From positions 62,001 to 126,000 of the forward strand of contig CAWIUB010000050.1 of assembly GCA_963839175.1 (NCBI GenBank): 64,000 bases of DNA, given 5' to 3'. The stretch comes from CAWIUB01 sp963839175. Its GTDB lineage: Bacteria; Actinomycetota; Actinomycetes; Mycobacteriales; Jatrophihabitantaceae. Made by a program: the position numbers and the translations under genes. Of the stretch, positions 33,394 through 41,669 are shown one piece after another (positions within the stretch are counted from its first letter, which is position 1; the number at the start of each line of letters is the position of its first letter). The notes beneath the pieces were generated by a model, which did no database searches, had not been told where the DNA came from, and was given only the letters and a program-made list of their open reading frames with translations.

Positions 33394-33482
33394 TCGTTCG
33401 GGGTTGGGCGCCGGGAATTTCCTGTTGCATGTCGGCCTTATGGTTGAGAAAGCCGAGAGCAAATGGCCAGCGTTGGAGCGAA

Positions 33483-33617
33483 GTGAAGCACAACCTGAGG
33501 ACCAGGATGCGGCAGCGGCGCAACTCGCGCGAGTTCGAGCGGACGCTGTCGAGTGCGTCGCCGAGCATGCGCCAGGAGCTGATCGCGCTCGCACAGCGCA
33601 GCAATTTCGTGCGCTGA
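33483..33617 (+). CDS. Small conserved actinobacterial protein
   Basis: 44 aa: VKHNLRTRMRQRRNSREFER continued by TLSSASPSMRQELIALAQRS. Short basic proteins with FERAL..ASP..RQELLA are common in actinobacteria; their function is unknown to me. I use the GTG at 33483 with GGAG 5 bases upstream rather than the ATG at 33429, which has none. A strong terminator follows 14 bases after the stop, which supports a real transcript end. Confidence 0.6.
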   Translation: MKHNLRTRMRQRRNSREFERTLSSASPSMRQELIALAQRSNFVR

Positions 33618-33631
33618 CCCACCCGTAGCCA

Positions 33632-33660
33632 AGGAGCCCGGCCATCATGGCCGGGCTCCT
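33632..33660 (+). terminator. Strong terminator after the dehydrogenase operon
   Basis: A perfect 14-base stem (AGGAGCCCGGCCAT / ATGGCCGGGCTCCT, one-base loop) at 33632-33660, followed by CGCTTTCTC. It ends the E1-E2 and small-protein transcript and also lies between convergent genes. Confidence 0.85.
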
Positions 33661-33754
33661 CGCTTTCTCAATCTTGATACTGGCGGCTTTGCCGGTAACA
33701 GCCGTGCTCTCGACTTGCCTCAGGCCGTCACCGACAGGCAAAGCGCAACTGACG

Positions 33755-34555
33755 TCACGGCGCCACCAGGGCGCGCAGCAACGCGGCCGCCTCCTCGTCG
33801 GCCCAGCCGTGTGAACGCAGCCAGGCTGACGTGCCGCCGTACCCGGTGTCGATCTCCGCCAGCAGCCGCTGCATGGTCGCCGGCTGCGGCATGTGCCGGT
33901 CCGGGGTCAAGGTGTCGATGTCGCCCACGTAGGTTGGGCTCGATGCGAGCCGACGCAGGAGCGGGCCGAGCCGTTCGCCGGTCCGGACGAAATCCTCGAC
34001 GATCGCGGCCCGGTCGACGCCCACCTCGTCCAGCGCGAGGGCGACCACCACACCGGTACGGTCCTTGCCCGCCGCGCAGTGCACGATTGTCGCCCCGTTC
34101 GCACGACAGATGAGGCGTAGCGCCCGGACGATCGAGTCCGGCCGATCCTCGAGGTAGCGCAGGTAGGTGCCCACCGCGCTGCGTCGCTCGCGAACCGGGG
34201 TGGCGGTGTCCTGCCAGGGCAGTACGACCGGGCCGTCGTTGTCCGCCGCGGTCAGGTCGGTGTTGTGCCCGGCCTCGGAGAACAGCGACAGGTGATGCAC
34301 GGTGACGCGCGGATCCCGGCTCAACGGTCCGGGTCCTTCGCTGTCGACCTCGACCTGGGTACGCAGATCGACCACGGTGGTCACCCGCCGCTGCACGACG
34401 AGTTCGTGCACGTCGTCCCTGGTCAAATCCTGCAGATTGTCCGACCGGATCAGCTTGCCCGGGCGCACTCGCTGCCCGTTCCGGGTCGGCAGATCGCCCA
34501 GGTCGCGAGCATTGACCGCGCCCGCCAACGGGATCCACCCTGATCGCGTAGCCAC
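33755..34555 (-). CDS. Tyrosine/lipid phosphatase of the PtpB family
   Basis: 266 aa. The phosphatase P-loop is IVHCAAGKDRTGVVVALALD (HCX5R), with the acidic general-acid region (DDVHELV) and NARDLGDLPT near the N-terminus. The GKDRTG form of the loop is that of the atypical dual phosphatase group (PtpB of Mycobacterium tuberculosis and LipA-like), which acts on phosphotyrosine and phosphoinositides. No signal peptide is obvious. It is convergent with the dehydrogenase operon. The ATG at 34555 is used. Confidence 0.88.
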   Translation of the reverse strand: MATRSGWIPLAGAVNARDLGDLPTRNGQRVRPGKLIRSDNLQDLTRDDVHELVVQRRVTTVVDLRTQVEVDSEGPGPLSRDPRVTVHHLSLFSEAGHNTDLTAADNDGPVVLPWQDTATPVRERRSAVGTYLRYLEDRPDSIVRALRLICRANGATIVHCAAGKDRTGVVVALALDEVGVDRAAIVEDFVRTGERLGPLLRRLASSPTYVGDIDTLTPDRHMPQPATMQRLLAEIDTGYGGTSAWLRSHGWADEEAAALLRALVAP

Positions 34556-34625
34556 CGCCCGACCATACCCATCGCACTTCGGGAGGTTCTGGCTCGGCAG
34601 CCGACCCGGAAACTCCCGAAGTTGG

Positions 34626-36458
34626 TTAGAAGGCAGCTTCGGACAGGTCCATCAGGGCGTTGTCGGTCGACTCGACGACGGCGCGGCGGGCGGCGAGCTC
34701 CGGAAGCACCGTCAGCGCGAAGAATCGGGCGACGGCGGGCTTGCCCTCGTAGAAGGCACGATCGGCGGCCGGTAGCCCGTTCTCGTCGAGCTTGTCGAGC
34801 GCGACAGAAGCCTGGCGCAGCAGCAGGTACCCGACCAGCAGGTCGCCTGCAGACAGCAGCAGCCGAGTGGTGTTCTGGCCGACCTTGTAGAGGTTGCGGA
34901 TGTCCTCCTGCGAGCTGGTCAGCTGCCCGACCATGGCGGCCACCATGCCGCCGAAGTTCTCCAGCGCCCGTTGGACCGCCTCGCGCTCCTCCTTCAGCCG
35001 GCCTTCGCCCGCGATCGACTCCAGGAAGGCGGCGATCTCGGCACACAGCGCGCCCAGCGCGACGCCGTTGTTCCGGACGATCTTGCGGAAGAAGAAGTCC
35101 TGACCCTGAATGGCCGTGGTGCCCTCGTACAGCGTGTCGATCTTCGCGTCGCGAACGTACTGCTCCAACGGGTAGTCCTGCAGGTAACCAGAACCGCCGA
35201 ACGTCTGCAGCGCCTGGGCAAGCTGGTCGTAGGAGCGTTCGGAACCGGCGCCCTTTACGACGGGCAGCAGCAGGTCGTTCACGGCTACGGCGAGGCTGAC
35301 ATCGCTGCCCTCGTGCCGGCCAACGATGATCTTGTCCTGCCAGCTGGCGGTGTAGAGCACGAGCGCCCGCAGTCCCTCGGCGTAGGCCTTGTTGAGCATC
35401 AGGCTGCGCCGGACGTCGGGGTGGTGGATGATCGTCACCCGCGGGGCGGTCTTGTCCGTGGCCCGGATGAGATCCGCGGACTGGATGCGGCTCTTGGCGA
35501 AATCGAGTGCGTTGAGGTAGCCGGTCGACAGGGTGGCGATCGCCTTGGTGCCGACCATCATCCGGGCGTGCTCGATCACCTGGAACATCTGCGCGATCCC
35601 GTCGTGGACGTCGCCGACCAGCCAGCCAACGGCGGGCTGCTTCTCGCCGAAACGCAGCTCGCACGTGGTGGACGCCTTGAGGCCCATCTTGTGCTCGAGG
35701 TTGGTGACGTAGACGCCGTTACGCTCACCCAACTCGCCCGTCTCGACGTCGAAGTGGAATTTCGGCACCACGAACAGCGACAGCCCCTTCGTGCCGGCGC
35801 CGGCGCCCTCGGGCCGCGCCAGCACCAGATGGACGATGTTCTCGGTCAGATCCTGCTCGGCGGAGGTGATGAACCGCTTGACGCCCTCGATGTGCCACGA
35901 CCCATCGGGCTGCTGGATCGCCTTGGTGCGCCCCGCGCCCACGTCGGACCCTGCATCCGGTTCGGTGAGCACCATCGTGGAGCCCCAGCCGCGGTCGATC
36001 ATTCGCTGGGCCATCTTGCGTTGGGTCTCGTTGCCGTTGCGGTACAGGATGGCGGCAAACGGTGCGCCTGCCATGTACATGTGCAGCGCCGGGTTGGCGC
36101 CCAGGACCTGCTCCGCCGCGGCCCAGATCAGCGGCCGCGGGACGAGCTGACCACCGAGCTCGGGCAGGGTCTCCAGGCGCCACCACTCGGCGTGGTACAG
36201 CGCCTTGAAGGATTTCTTGACCGACTCGGGCAGGGTGACCGAGTGGGTCGTCGGGTCGAACACGGGCGGGTGGCGGTCGCCATCGGCAAACGACTCGGCG
36301 AGTGGCCCTTCGGCGAGCCTGGCGACCTCGGCGATCATCCCGCGCGCTGTCGGCTCGTCAATGTCCTGGTACGGACCGGTACCGAGCAGCTGGTCCGTCC
36401 CGAGCACCTCGAACAGGTTGAAGGTGATGTCGCGCGTGTTGCTCTTGAAATGGCCCAC
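34626..36458 (-). CDS. Long acyl-CoA dehydrogenase (FadE5-like)
   Basis: 610 aa, the extended form with an additional C-terminal helical domain, as FadE5 of mycobacteria. Flavin and substrate signatures are MVLTEPDAGSDVGAGRTKAI, EGVKRFITSAEQD, QTFGGSGYLQDYPLEQYVRD and the catalytic Glu in IDTLYEGTTAIQGQDF. It catalyses the first beta-oxidation step on acyl-CoA. GAGGAG is 7 bases before the GTG at 36458. A perfect 16-base palindrome 24 bases upstream of the start (36482-36497) suggests TetR-type control. No electron-transfer flavoprotein genes are in the window. Confidence 0.92.
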   Translation of the reverse strand: MGHFKSNTRDITFNLFEVLGTDQLLGTGPYQDIDEPTARGMIAEVARLAEGPLAESFADGDRHPPVFDPTTHSVTLPESVKKSFKALYHAEWWRLETLPELGGQLVPRPLIWAAAEQVLGANPALHMYMAGAPFAAILYRNGNETQRKMAQRMIDRGWGSTMVLTEPDAGSDVGAGRTKAIQQPDGSWHIEGVKRFITSAEQDLTENIVHLVLARPEGAGAGTKGLSLFVVPKFHFDVETGELGERNGVYVTNLEHKMGLKASTTCELRFGEKQPAVGWLVGDVHDGIAQMFQVIEHARMMVGTKAIATLSTGYLNALDFAKSRIQSADLIRATDKTAPRVTIIHHPDVRRSLMLNKAYAEGLRALVLYTASWQDKIIVGRHEGSDVSLAVAVNDLLLPVVKGAGSERSYDQLAQALQTFGGSGYLQDYPLEQYVRDAKIDTLYEGTTAIQGQDFFFRKIVRNNGVALGALCAEIAAFLESIAGEGRLKEEREAVQRALENFGGMVAAMVGQLTSSQEDIRNLYKVGQNTTRLLLSAGDLLVGYLLLRQASVALDKLDENGLPAADRAFYEGKPAVARFFALTVLPELAARRAVVESTDNALMDLSEAAF

Positions 36459-36481
36459 GGCGGGTCTCCTCGGTCACCCTA

Positions 36482-36497
36482 GTTACTGAGCAGTAAC
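36482..36497. promoter_or_regulatory. Palindromic operator upstream of the acyl-CoA dehydrogenase
   Basis: GTTACTGAGCAGTAAC is a perfect 16-base palindrome, followed by a half-like GTTTACTGTGACC. TTACTNNNCAGTAA sites are typical of TetR-family fatty-acid regulators. No TetR gene is next to it, so the regulator lies elsewhere. Confidence 0.65.
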
Positions 36498-36929
36498 ATG
36501 AGTTTACTGTGACCATCCCGGCGGCGGCAAGCGCGGAACTAGAACGTGCCTGAGTGGCACGCCTGGCAACGGAGCTCATCGCATTGCCGCCGGAGCTCAC
36601 CAGCCTTCACGCGCGGCTAAACACCATCTGCACCGACCAAGCAGCGCTCGAACTGGTCGCCGATCCAGCGAGGTACTCCCTGGCCGATCTCATCATCAAT
36701 GACGCGTCGGACCTGATCGTACGGGCCACCATCGAGCGGCTGAACTGCGATCCGAAGGCCACGGGCAAAGCGTGCGACAAGGCAACCCAGAACAGCACTG
36801 CCGCGACAAGATGCGGGAGCATGCGAGGGCATTTAGCATGCTGGGGCGCCAACCACTCGAGTCTTAGCAAGCGCCTAATCTTGCGCTACGGCCTGCGGCA
36901 CACTGAGCGCCGATACACAAGAGGGGATT
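36498..36929. other. Intergenic stretch with one weak ORF
   Basis: A plus-strand frame from 36554 reads LATELIALPPELTSLHARLN and ELVADPARYSLADLIINDAS, which looks somewhat protein-like, but runs into an unlikely Arg/Gly tail overlapping the lipoprotein gene and has no ribosome site. I do not call it a gene. No other feature seen except the operator at the left edge. Confidence 0.4.
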
Positions 36930-37481
36930 ATGAGGATCGTCATGGCCGCACTGTCGGCCGTCGTATTCGCTCTGGCCGCCTGCTCGTCGGCCGCCCATCA
37001 TCCCGCCGCATCATCGACTGCGAGCACGGCGCCGAAGCCGACGCCTACAGCATCAACGCGGACGTTCGGACCGACCCAGGGCGGCAGCGGGTTCGGCAAT
37101 CCTGGCGGGGTCGCGGGCAACCCTGTCGATCTGCTGCACACGCTGCCCGGCTGCAAGACCAAGGACCGCCAGGGGCAACCCGCGCCAGACGGGCTTAGCC
37201 GGTACGCCAACGGCTGGTGGGGCGTGGACTACTGGAGCCCGTCCACCGATCCCAACACTGGGAAGCTCACGTGGGGCCAAGGCATTACAGTGTGGACTTA
37301 CCCGAGCCAGTACATGGCCACGCTGGCACTGCGGGACGTCACACCCCGCGACCATATGGCCGTGCTGGTCGGCGGCCCATGGCTGGTCGAGCTGCAGGCC
37401 GGCAGCACGGACACGTTCGACCCCTCGCCGCAGACGGTCGCCGGCCAGCTCGGTGGGAAGGTCTCGAAGGTGTGGCCGTGA
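36930..37481 (+). CDS. Putative lipoprotein
   Basis: 183 aa. A signal peptide with lipobox VVFALAACSSAAHH (Cys ~18) is followed by a Ser/Thr/Pro-rich stretch and a globular part with ANGWWGVDYWSPSTDPNTGK and ITVWTYPSQYMATLALRDVT. A GGC...C pair (GC in LPGCKTK) may form a disulfide. It is likely anchored on the outside of the membrane. Function unknown. GGGGATT upstream of the ATG at 36930. A second, damaged lipoprotein gene overlaps its stop (GTGA). Confidence 0.75.
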   Translation: MRIVMAALSAVVFALAACSSAAHHPAASSTASTAPKPTPTASTRTFGPTQGGSGFGNPGGVAGNPVDLLHTLPGCKTKDRQGQPAPDGLSRYANGWWGVDYWSPSTDPNTGKLTWGQGITVWTYPSQYMATLALRDVTPRDHMAVLVGGPWLVELQAGSTDTFDPSPQTVAGQLGGKVSKVWP

Positions 37482-37877
37482 TCAAGACCATCGCCGCTGT
37501 GCTGGCCGCGTCGCTGCTGGCGGCCTGCTCGCCGGCCGCCCGTCATCCGGCCAAGCCAACTACATCGGCCCGACGACGATGACATCGGAGCAACTAGAGC
37601 AGTCGCAGTCGGCGGCCTTGTCGTCGGAGACGGGCTTCGTCCCGGAGACATCGTCTGCCGTGGTCGCGCAGACGGTCTGGCTCGGCGGTACCGCTCACGT
37701 CATCGACGACTCTTGCGAGTGGACCATTCGTTCGACATGGCGGTCGTGCGGCCGCTCGCCGTGGTGAAGCGGGACAACGGAGACAGTCGTTACTTGTTCC
37801 GCTCAATAGCGATGATCACGAGATCCGACCTTGGTCGGCATGTGCCGCTCTCGCAGTGTGACGATTATGGGGACTAG
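37478..37877 (+). pseudogene. Second lipoprotein, broken by two frameshifts
   Basis: The GTG at 37478 overlaps the previous stop and begins VIKTIAAVLAASLLAACSPA, a lipoprotein signal with lipobox LLAAC. This frame stops at 37582. Coding-like sequence continues in a second frame (YIGPTTMTSEQLEQSQSAAL, TVWLGGTAHVIDDSCEWTI) and then in a third (MAVVRPLAVVKRDNGDSRYL, ending DDYGD with TAG at 37875-37877). Two single frame changes would restore a lipoprotein of about 130 aa. Either a pseudogene or sequencing errors. Confidence 0.55.
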
Positions 37878-37985
37878 GTGATGGCTGAGGCGACAGCGCT
37901 GGTCGGCGCGGTGCTCGCTCGGGCACCGGCCGCCGCGTCGTGCCGGCCTGGCCGAGCTGCGAACGATCTAACAGATCGACCACCC

Positions 37986-39218
37986 TTATGCCTCATCGAG
38001 ATCGCGAAGGACCGACGCCCATCCGCGAAGATGAACGTGACAACGAACTGCTTGCTGCCGGAGCCTGGGCGGGATATCCATGGTTGCAACCGAGGTTTCA
38101 AAGGCAGCACTGTCGCTATCAAGCCGATCTGCCGCTTCAATAGTTGGCTTGGTGTTCCATGCTTCGATTTCACTCTGCCGGCACCGCACCGAATGTCTCA
38201 TTAATGCCTGATAGTCCAGGCGAGCTGGGTTTTGGCCGAGACATTCGGCGCAATGGCAAACCACAAGATCGGGATCAGTTCGCCAGAACAGCAGTGCCAG
38301 GTCCTGACTCACATACCGATGGACCCTCGGGAGGTAGTACCGGGCGGGCGGCGGGCCCGACTGCGGAAGCTCGACCCAATCACGCCACTCGCCATAGCCG
38401 ATCCCGTGCGATGAGCCCAGCAGACCGTATCTCGCCATCAGAACGGAGAAGAATCCGCCATACAGCGCGAAGAGAGCTAAGCGCTGGGAGGACGCCTGAA
38501 TTGCACGACCATAACTCGTGAGCGCAGCTAGACCAGAAGGCGTGGCATCGAGTTCGTCCAGCCGAGATGCCCAGATGGCAACTTCGCTTCCTGACGCAGA
38601 GGCGAGAAGGGACTCGAGCGCCGCCGCATTCTCAGCTGCGACAACTTGCACAAGCGGCGCAACGGACATGCTCGCCGCCTGACGGACCGAAGATCGCCAC
38701 AGGCTTGTCGACACCTGCCACCAGGGATCGTCAACACCTCGGGCGACAGTGTACGGCGGCAGGACATTTGCAGGGTTGGAGGTATTCTCCGGAATAACTG
38801 CCTCGCCGAGTCGCTCAGCGTACTTGGCGAAGTGCTTACTGCTAACGTTCCTATAGCCCGAATTGAACTGAAGCCAATTCAGCGCAAGCTGATCAATTCT
38901 CTCAGGGGTGAAATCGTCAGGTCTTGGGGACGTATCGTTGCGCACAAGGCGGGCATCGCCGAGGCACGAAGCAAGCGATATGTGGGACTTCTTAGGATTT
39001 TCCAACCGCTGTTGAAAGAGTGGAAATCGAGGGTCTATCACATAGGGTGTGTTACGGCTCGCCGCCGACAGCGTTAGAACGAAGCCTCTGGTGCCATCGG
39101 CCTGGAACGCTGCGACGGTACCCGGAACCAGGAGGCCATCGTAAGACTTTGTCAAATCACGTGCCGTTTGCTGATCTGTCGCACCATAGCTCAGATAGTG
39201 CGAGAAACGTTCAAACAT
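37986..39218 (-). CDS. Conserved protein with Tgt-like zinc motif (fourth gene of cassette)
   Basis: 410 aa, no confident family. The middle reads as an alternating alpha/beta (TIM-barrel-like) protein: YVIDPRFPLFQQRL, VAPLVQVVAAENAAAL, LALFALYGGFFSVLMARYGL, GSSHGIGYGEWRDWVELP, PARYYLPRVHRYVSQDLALL. Near the end is VVCHCAECLGQNPARLDYQA then LMRHSVRC, a CxCxxC...H arrangement like the zinc site of tRNA-guanine transglycosylases (and DpdA relatives). I infer a base-transglycosylase-like fold; the asparate nucleophiles are not identified. It is last in a leftward four-gene unit and overlaps the upstream gene by 8 bases. Composition is more AT-rich than the surroundings. Confidence 0.6.
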   Translation of the reverse strand: MFERFSHYLSYGATDQQTARDLTKSYDGLLVPGTVAAFQADGTRGFVLTLSAASRNTPYVIDPRFPLFQQRLENPKKSHISLASCLGDARLVRNDTSPRPDDFTPERIDQLALNWLQFNSGYRNVSSKHFAKYAERLGEAVIPENTSNPANVLPPYTVARGVDDPWWQVSTSLWRSSVRQAASMSVAPLVQVVAAENAAALESLLASASGSEVAIWASRLDELDATPSGLAALTSYGRAIQASSQRLALFALYGGFFSVLMARYGLLGSSHGIGYGEWRDWVELPQSGPPPARYYLPRVHRYVSQDLALLFWRTDPDLVVCHCAECLGQNPARLDYQALMRHSVRCRQSEIEAWNTKPTIEAADRLDSDSAAFETSVATMDIPPRLRQQAVRCHVHLRGWASVLRDLDEA

Positions 39219-39645
39219 GAGTGCTCCCTAGCGAGCGCATCTTGATCACTAGCCGCCTGCGAAGCACGGGGTCGTTTCGCTCCGAAGGGGCGGGTATCAA
39301 GATCCGGGCGAAAGAAGATGTCACGCTGATGACGCCTATCCGGTGTCGTCGAGCCAGTTCCAGGTTCGACGGGCCTGGGATCGCGCCGACTACCATCCAA
39401 CTTCGGTCGAAACTCAACTGGTTGTAGACCGCCTGCTCCATAACACGGCCGAAGCTGCCCAGCTTCAGTTCATAGGCGCTCAGGACATCACTCGCGCTCA
39501 AGGTAGCAAGATCGACGCGGCGCCCGTGCCAGGGAAGCTCCGTAGCCAGCACCGCCCCGGGGCGCAATCGACCGCTCCTGCGAAGCATGGCAAGCAAGCG
39601 TGGCATCATGCGCTGCTCGCCTTGCGCTTGCTGCGGATCAGGCAT
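39211..39645 (-). CDS. PD-(D/E)XK nuclease-like protein (third gene of cassette)
   Basis: 144 aa. The sequence shows the order of the PD-(D/E)XK fold: Glu in VLATELPWHGRRVDLATL, Asp in RVDLATLS, and the Glu-x-Lys of LSAYELKLGSFGRVMEQAVY with the following Gln and Ala of motif IV (MEQAVYNQL), then FDRSWMVVGA. This suggests a Mg-dependent nuclease fold of restriction-like type; catalysis is not proven. The ATG at 39645 has GGGAG 8 bases upstream and overlaps the preceding membrane gene by 8 bases (start 39645, stop 39638); it overlaps the next gene by 8 bases too. An in-frame GTG at 39669 is less likely. Confidence 0.6.
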   Translation of the reverse strand: MPDPQQAQGEQRMMPRLLAMLRRSGRLRPGAVLATELPWHGRRVDLATLSASDVLSAYELKLGSFGRVMEQAVYNQLSFDRSWMVVGAIPGPSNLELARRHRIGVISVTSSFARILIPAPSERNDPVLRRRLVIKMRSLGSTHV

Positions 39646-40276
39646 CTTCGCCACTCCCGGAGGTCGCACCTAGCGACTGTCGACCCATAATCTCGGCATC
39701 GGCAAGCCGCCAGTTCAAGTAGATGTACGAACAGCCCATGCCCATGCCCGCCACGACCGAGGCTCCGATGATAATCAACCCGGCGATGGTCGGGTCCGCG
39801 TGGCGCCACCACCCGACAAAGTCCGCGCTCGCAAGTGCCACGCCGACCAGATAGACGCCCGCGATCACTGGCGTCAGCTCGCACAACCTCAGGAGGCATC
39901 GAAACCTGCGCCGGAGGAAACCGCGCGACCTCAGCAGCTTTTGGATGAGGCCCGATGCGTTCGCGAGCGGGCCCGGGTCTGCAATGACTGAAGACGGGGA
40001 AAATGGCGTCCCAGGGTTGCGTAACGTTCCGGCATCCACGGTTCCGAGTAGCGCATCAGTCTGCGATTGAAGCTGACGGAGCGCGGAGACGGCTCGTTCG
40101 GTAAGGGCCGCATAAGCCACATCGACTCGATCCGCCCATTTATCATGAACGTCGCCACGTAGGCTAGCAGATCTCCATAATGCACCGAGCCCGAACAGCA
40201 GCAGAGTGGCAAATAAGGCAAGCGCACCTGAGTCGATCTTCAGGGGGGCGTGCGCGGAAAGCGTGAACGGAATCAT
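39638..40276 (-). CDS. Three-TM membrane protein (second gene of cassette)
   Basis: 212 aa. One TM helix near the N-terminus (ALALFATLLLFGLGALW), a ~100-aa cytosolic or external helical loop (WADRVDVAYAALTERAVSAL, LQSQTDALLGTVDAG), then two TM helices (VIAGVYLVGVALASADFV; IAGLIIIGASVVAGMGMGCS). No known family. The layout suits a sensor or a membrane effector. Before the ISAs1 insertion its ATG overlapped the stop of the upstream gene (ATGA). The insertion now separates it from its operon promoter. Confidence 0.65.
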   Translation of the reverse strand: MIPFTLSAHAPLKIDSGALALFATLLLFGLGALWRSASLRGDVHDKWADRVDVAYAALTERAVSALRQLQSQTDALLGTVDAGTLRNPGTPFSPSSVIADPGPLANASGLIQKLLRSRGFLRRRFRCLLRLCELTPVIAGVYLVGVALASADFVGWWRHADPTIAGLIIIGASVVAGMGMGCSYIYLNWRLADAEIMGRQSLGATSGSGEDA

Positions 40277-40304
40277 CCGCCCAGAATGTCGTCTCGAATC
40301 ACGG

Positions 40305-40314
40305 ACGCTGTCGT
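40305..40314. repeat. Target duplication, left of ISAs1
   Basis: ACGCTGTCGT, identical to 41670-41679 on the far side. Ten bases, within the ISAs1 range of 8-10. Confidence 0.9.
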
Positions 40315-41669
40315 CAGGGCTCCGGCAAAGTCAGGTGATGCCGAGAATCTGTAGTGATCTTGCGGGATCGCGGGCGGTCCAGCGGATCGCGGAGGCGATG
40401 TTGGTGTGACCGTTCAGGCGCAGCGCGCTGATGGCGAGGTTGCGCAGGCTGGCCATCAGGCGGGGGCCGGTGCCGGTGCGTACCTGGGAGCGGTCCTCGT
40501 CGTAGGTCACGTCGCGGACCCAGTGCAGTGCGTTCTCTATCCTCCAGTGGCCGCGGGTGTACCAGGACAGCTGTTCGGCGCCGGCGTGCGTGGTGGGCAG
40601 GCTGGTGATGCCGTAGGCAATCTCCTTGCGCACGCGTTGCCCGTCCAGTCCGCCGGTGTCGCGTCGCACGCGGAATACCTGTGCCGCGTAGGGGAAATCG
40701 ATCTCGTCACCGGGCGTGATCGTCTTGACGCGGCAGGAGCGCTGTTCGGTGCGCCCGTGCCCACGGTCGACCTCGACGTGTTCGGGTGCGAACTGGCTCG
40801 GCATCCCGGACATCGCTTCGGCGACGGCGGCGAGCAGTTTGGGCTGGTTGGCCTTGACGGTGAACACGTAGTGCGCGCCCCGCTCGCCGACCAGGTGCTC
40901 GGCGGTGGCCCGCTGGGTATGCAGCGCGTCGGCGCTGACGACCACCCCGTCGAGGTCCAGGTCGGCCAGCAGCGGGGCGAGTTCGGGGATTTCGTTGGTC
41001 TTGGCCGCGATCTCGCGTTGGGCGAGCACCAGGCCGCTGCCGTGGCTGATCGCAGACAGCAGATGCACCTGCGACCCGTCGGCGCGCCAAGCGCCGCGCA
41101 CCGTCTTGCCATCCACGGCCACCGCTGGCAGCAACCCGGACCCGTCACCGGCATCGTCGTCGGGTTGCGCGCCCTCCGCGGCCCTTTCGGCGAGCCAGGC
41201 GTTGATCACCTGATCGAACTGCGCACCGTTCACAGCGCAGATCGTGCGTCGCACCGTGGCCTCATGAGGGGCGATGAACCGCCCGTAGAGCGGATGCCAG
41301 CGGGCACCCAAGGCCGCGAGCACCCACTGCGGCGCGTCCGCGGCCCACTCGCCAATCGCGGTGAACGAACGGGCTCCGCACACCACCGCGGCCGCCGCGA
41401 TCGCCAAGATCGTGGAGACCCGATGACGGATCCCGCGCAGCCGGCGCGGATCGGGAACCGCTGCAAAGCGGGCCAACAAGTCCTGGCACGATTGCTCGGT
41501 CAACGGCGGGCACGGCATGACAGACTGAACAGGCAACGAGGCTCCCAGGGCTGCGGTGATCTTGGATGACCACCACCTCCTACCGGGGCCTCGTTGCTTC
41601 TCCGGCCGGACACGCCGCCACCACACAAGTCACATCAGTCACACCAGTCACGACTTTGCCGGAGCCCTG
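40315..41669 (-). mobile_element. Complete ISAs1-family insertion sequence
   Basis: 1,355 bp. Perfect 18-base terminal inverted repeats CAGGGCTCCGGCAAAGTC (40315-40332) and GACTTTGCCGGAGCCCTG (41652-41669), with 10-base target duplications outside. The single transposase gene is intact and its stop codon lies in the left repeat. Intact ends and duplication indicate a recent insertion. It landed in the last codons of the Panacea-like gene. Confidence 0.95.
40331..41518 (-). CDS. ISAs1-family transposase
   Basis: 395 aa from the ATG at 41518 (an open frame to 41626 adds a spurious N-terminus). Typical start LLARFAAVPDPRRLRGIRHR, then the DDE core: AVAVDGKTVRGAWRADGS (first Asp), VVVSADALHTQRATAEHLV (second Asp), WRIENALHWVRDVTYDEDRS (Glu), and SQVRTGTGPRLMASLRNLAI at the end. 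The frame is undamaged. The TGA stop at 40331-40333 overlaps the inner end of the left inverted repeat. Confidence 0.95.
   Translation of the reverse strand: MPCPPLTEQSCQDLLARFAAVPDPRRLRGIRHRVSTILAIAAAAVVCGARSFTAIGEWAADAPQWVLAALGARWHPLYGRFIAPHEATVRRTICAVNGAQFDQVINAWLAERAAEGAQPDDDAGDGSGLLPAVAVDGKTVRGAWRADGSQVHLLSAISHGSGLVLAQREIAAKTNEIPELAPLLADLDLDGVVVSADALHTQRATAEHLVGERGAHYVFTVKANQPKLLAAVAEAMSGMPSQFAPEHVEVDRGHGRTEQRSCRVKTITPGDEIDFPYAAQVFRVRRDTGGLDGQRVRKEIAYGITSLPTTHAGAEQLSWYTRGHWRIENALHWVRDVTYDEDRSQVRTGTGPRLMASLRNLAISALRLNGHTNIASAIRWTARDPARSLQILGIT

Noticed and set aside
34971..36482. 503-aa plus-strand ORF opposite fadE
   Set aside because: Shadow; composition typical of antisense frames in GC-rich DNA.
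36554..36850. Small ORF between fadE and the lipoprotein gene
   Set aside because: No ribosome site, no family and an implausible tail; kept only as a note.
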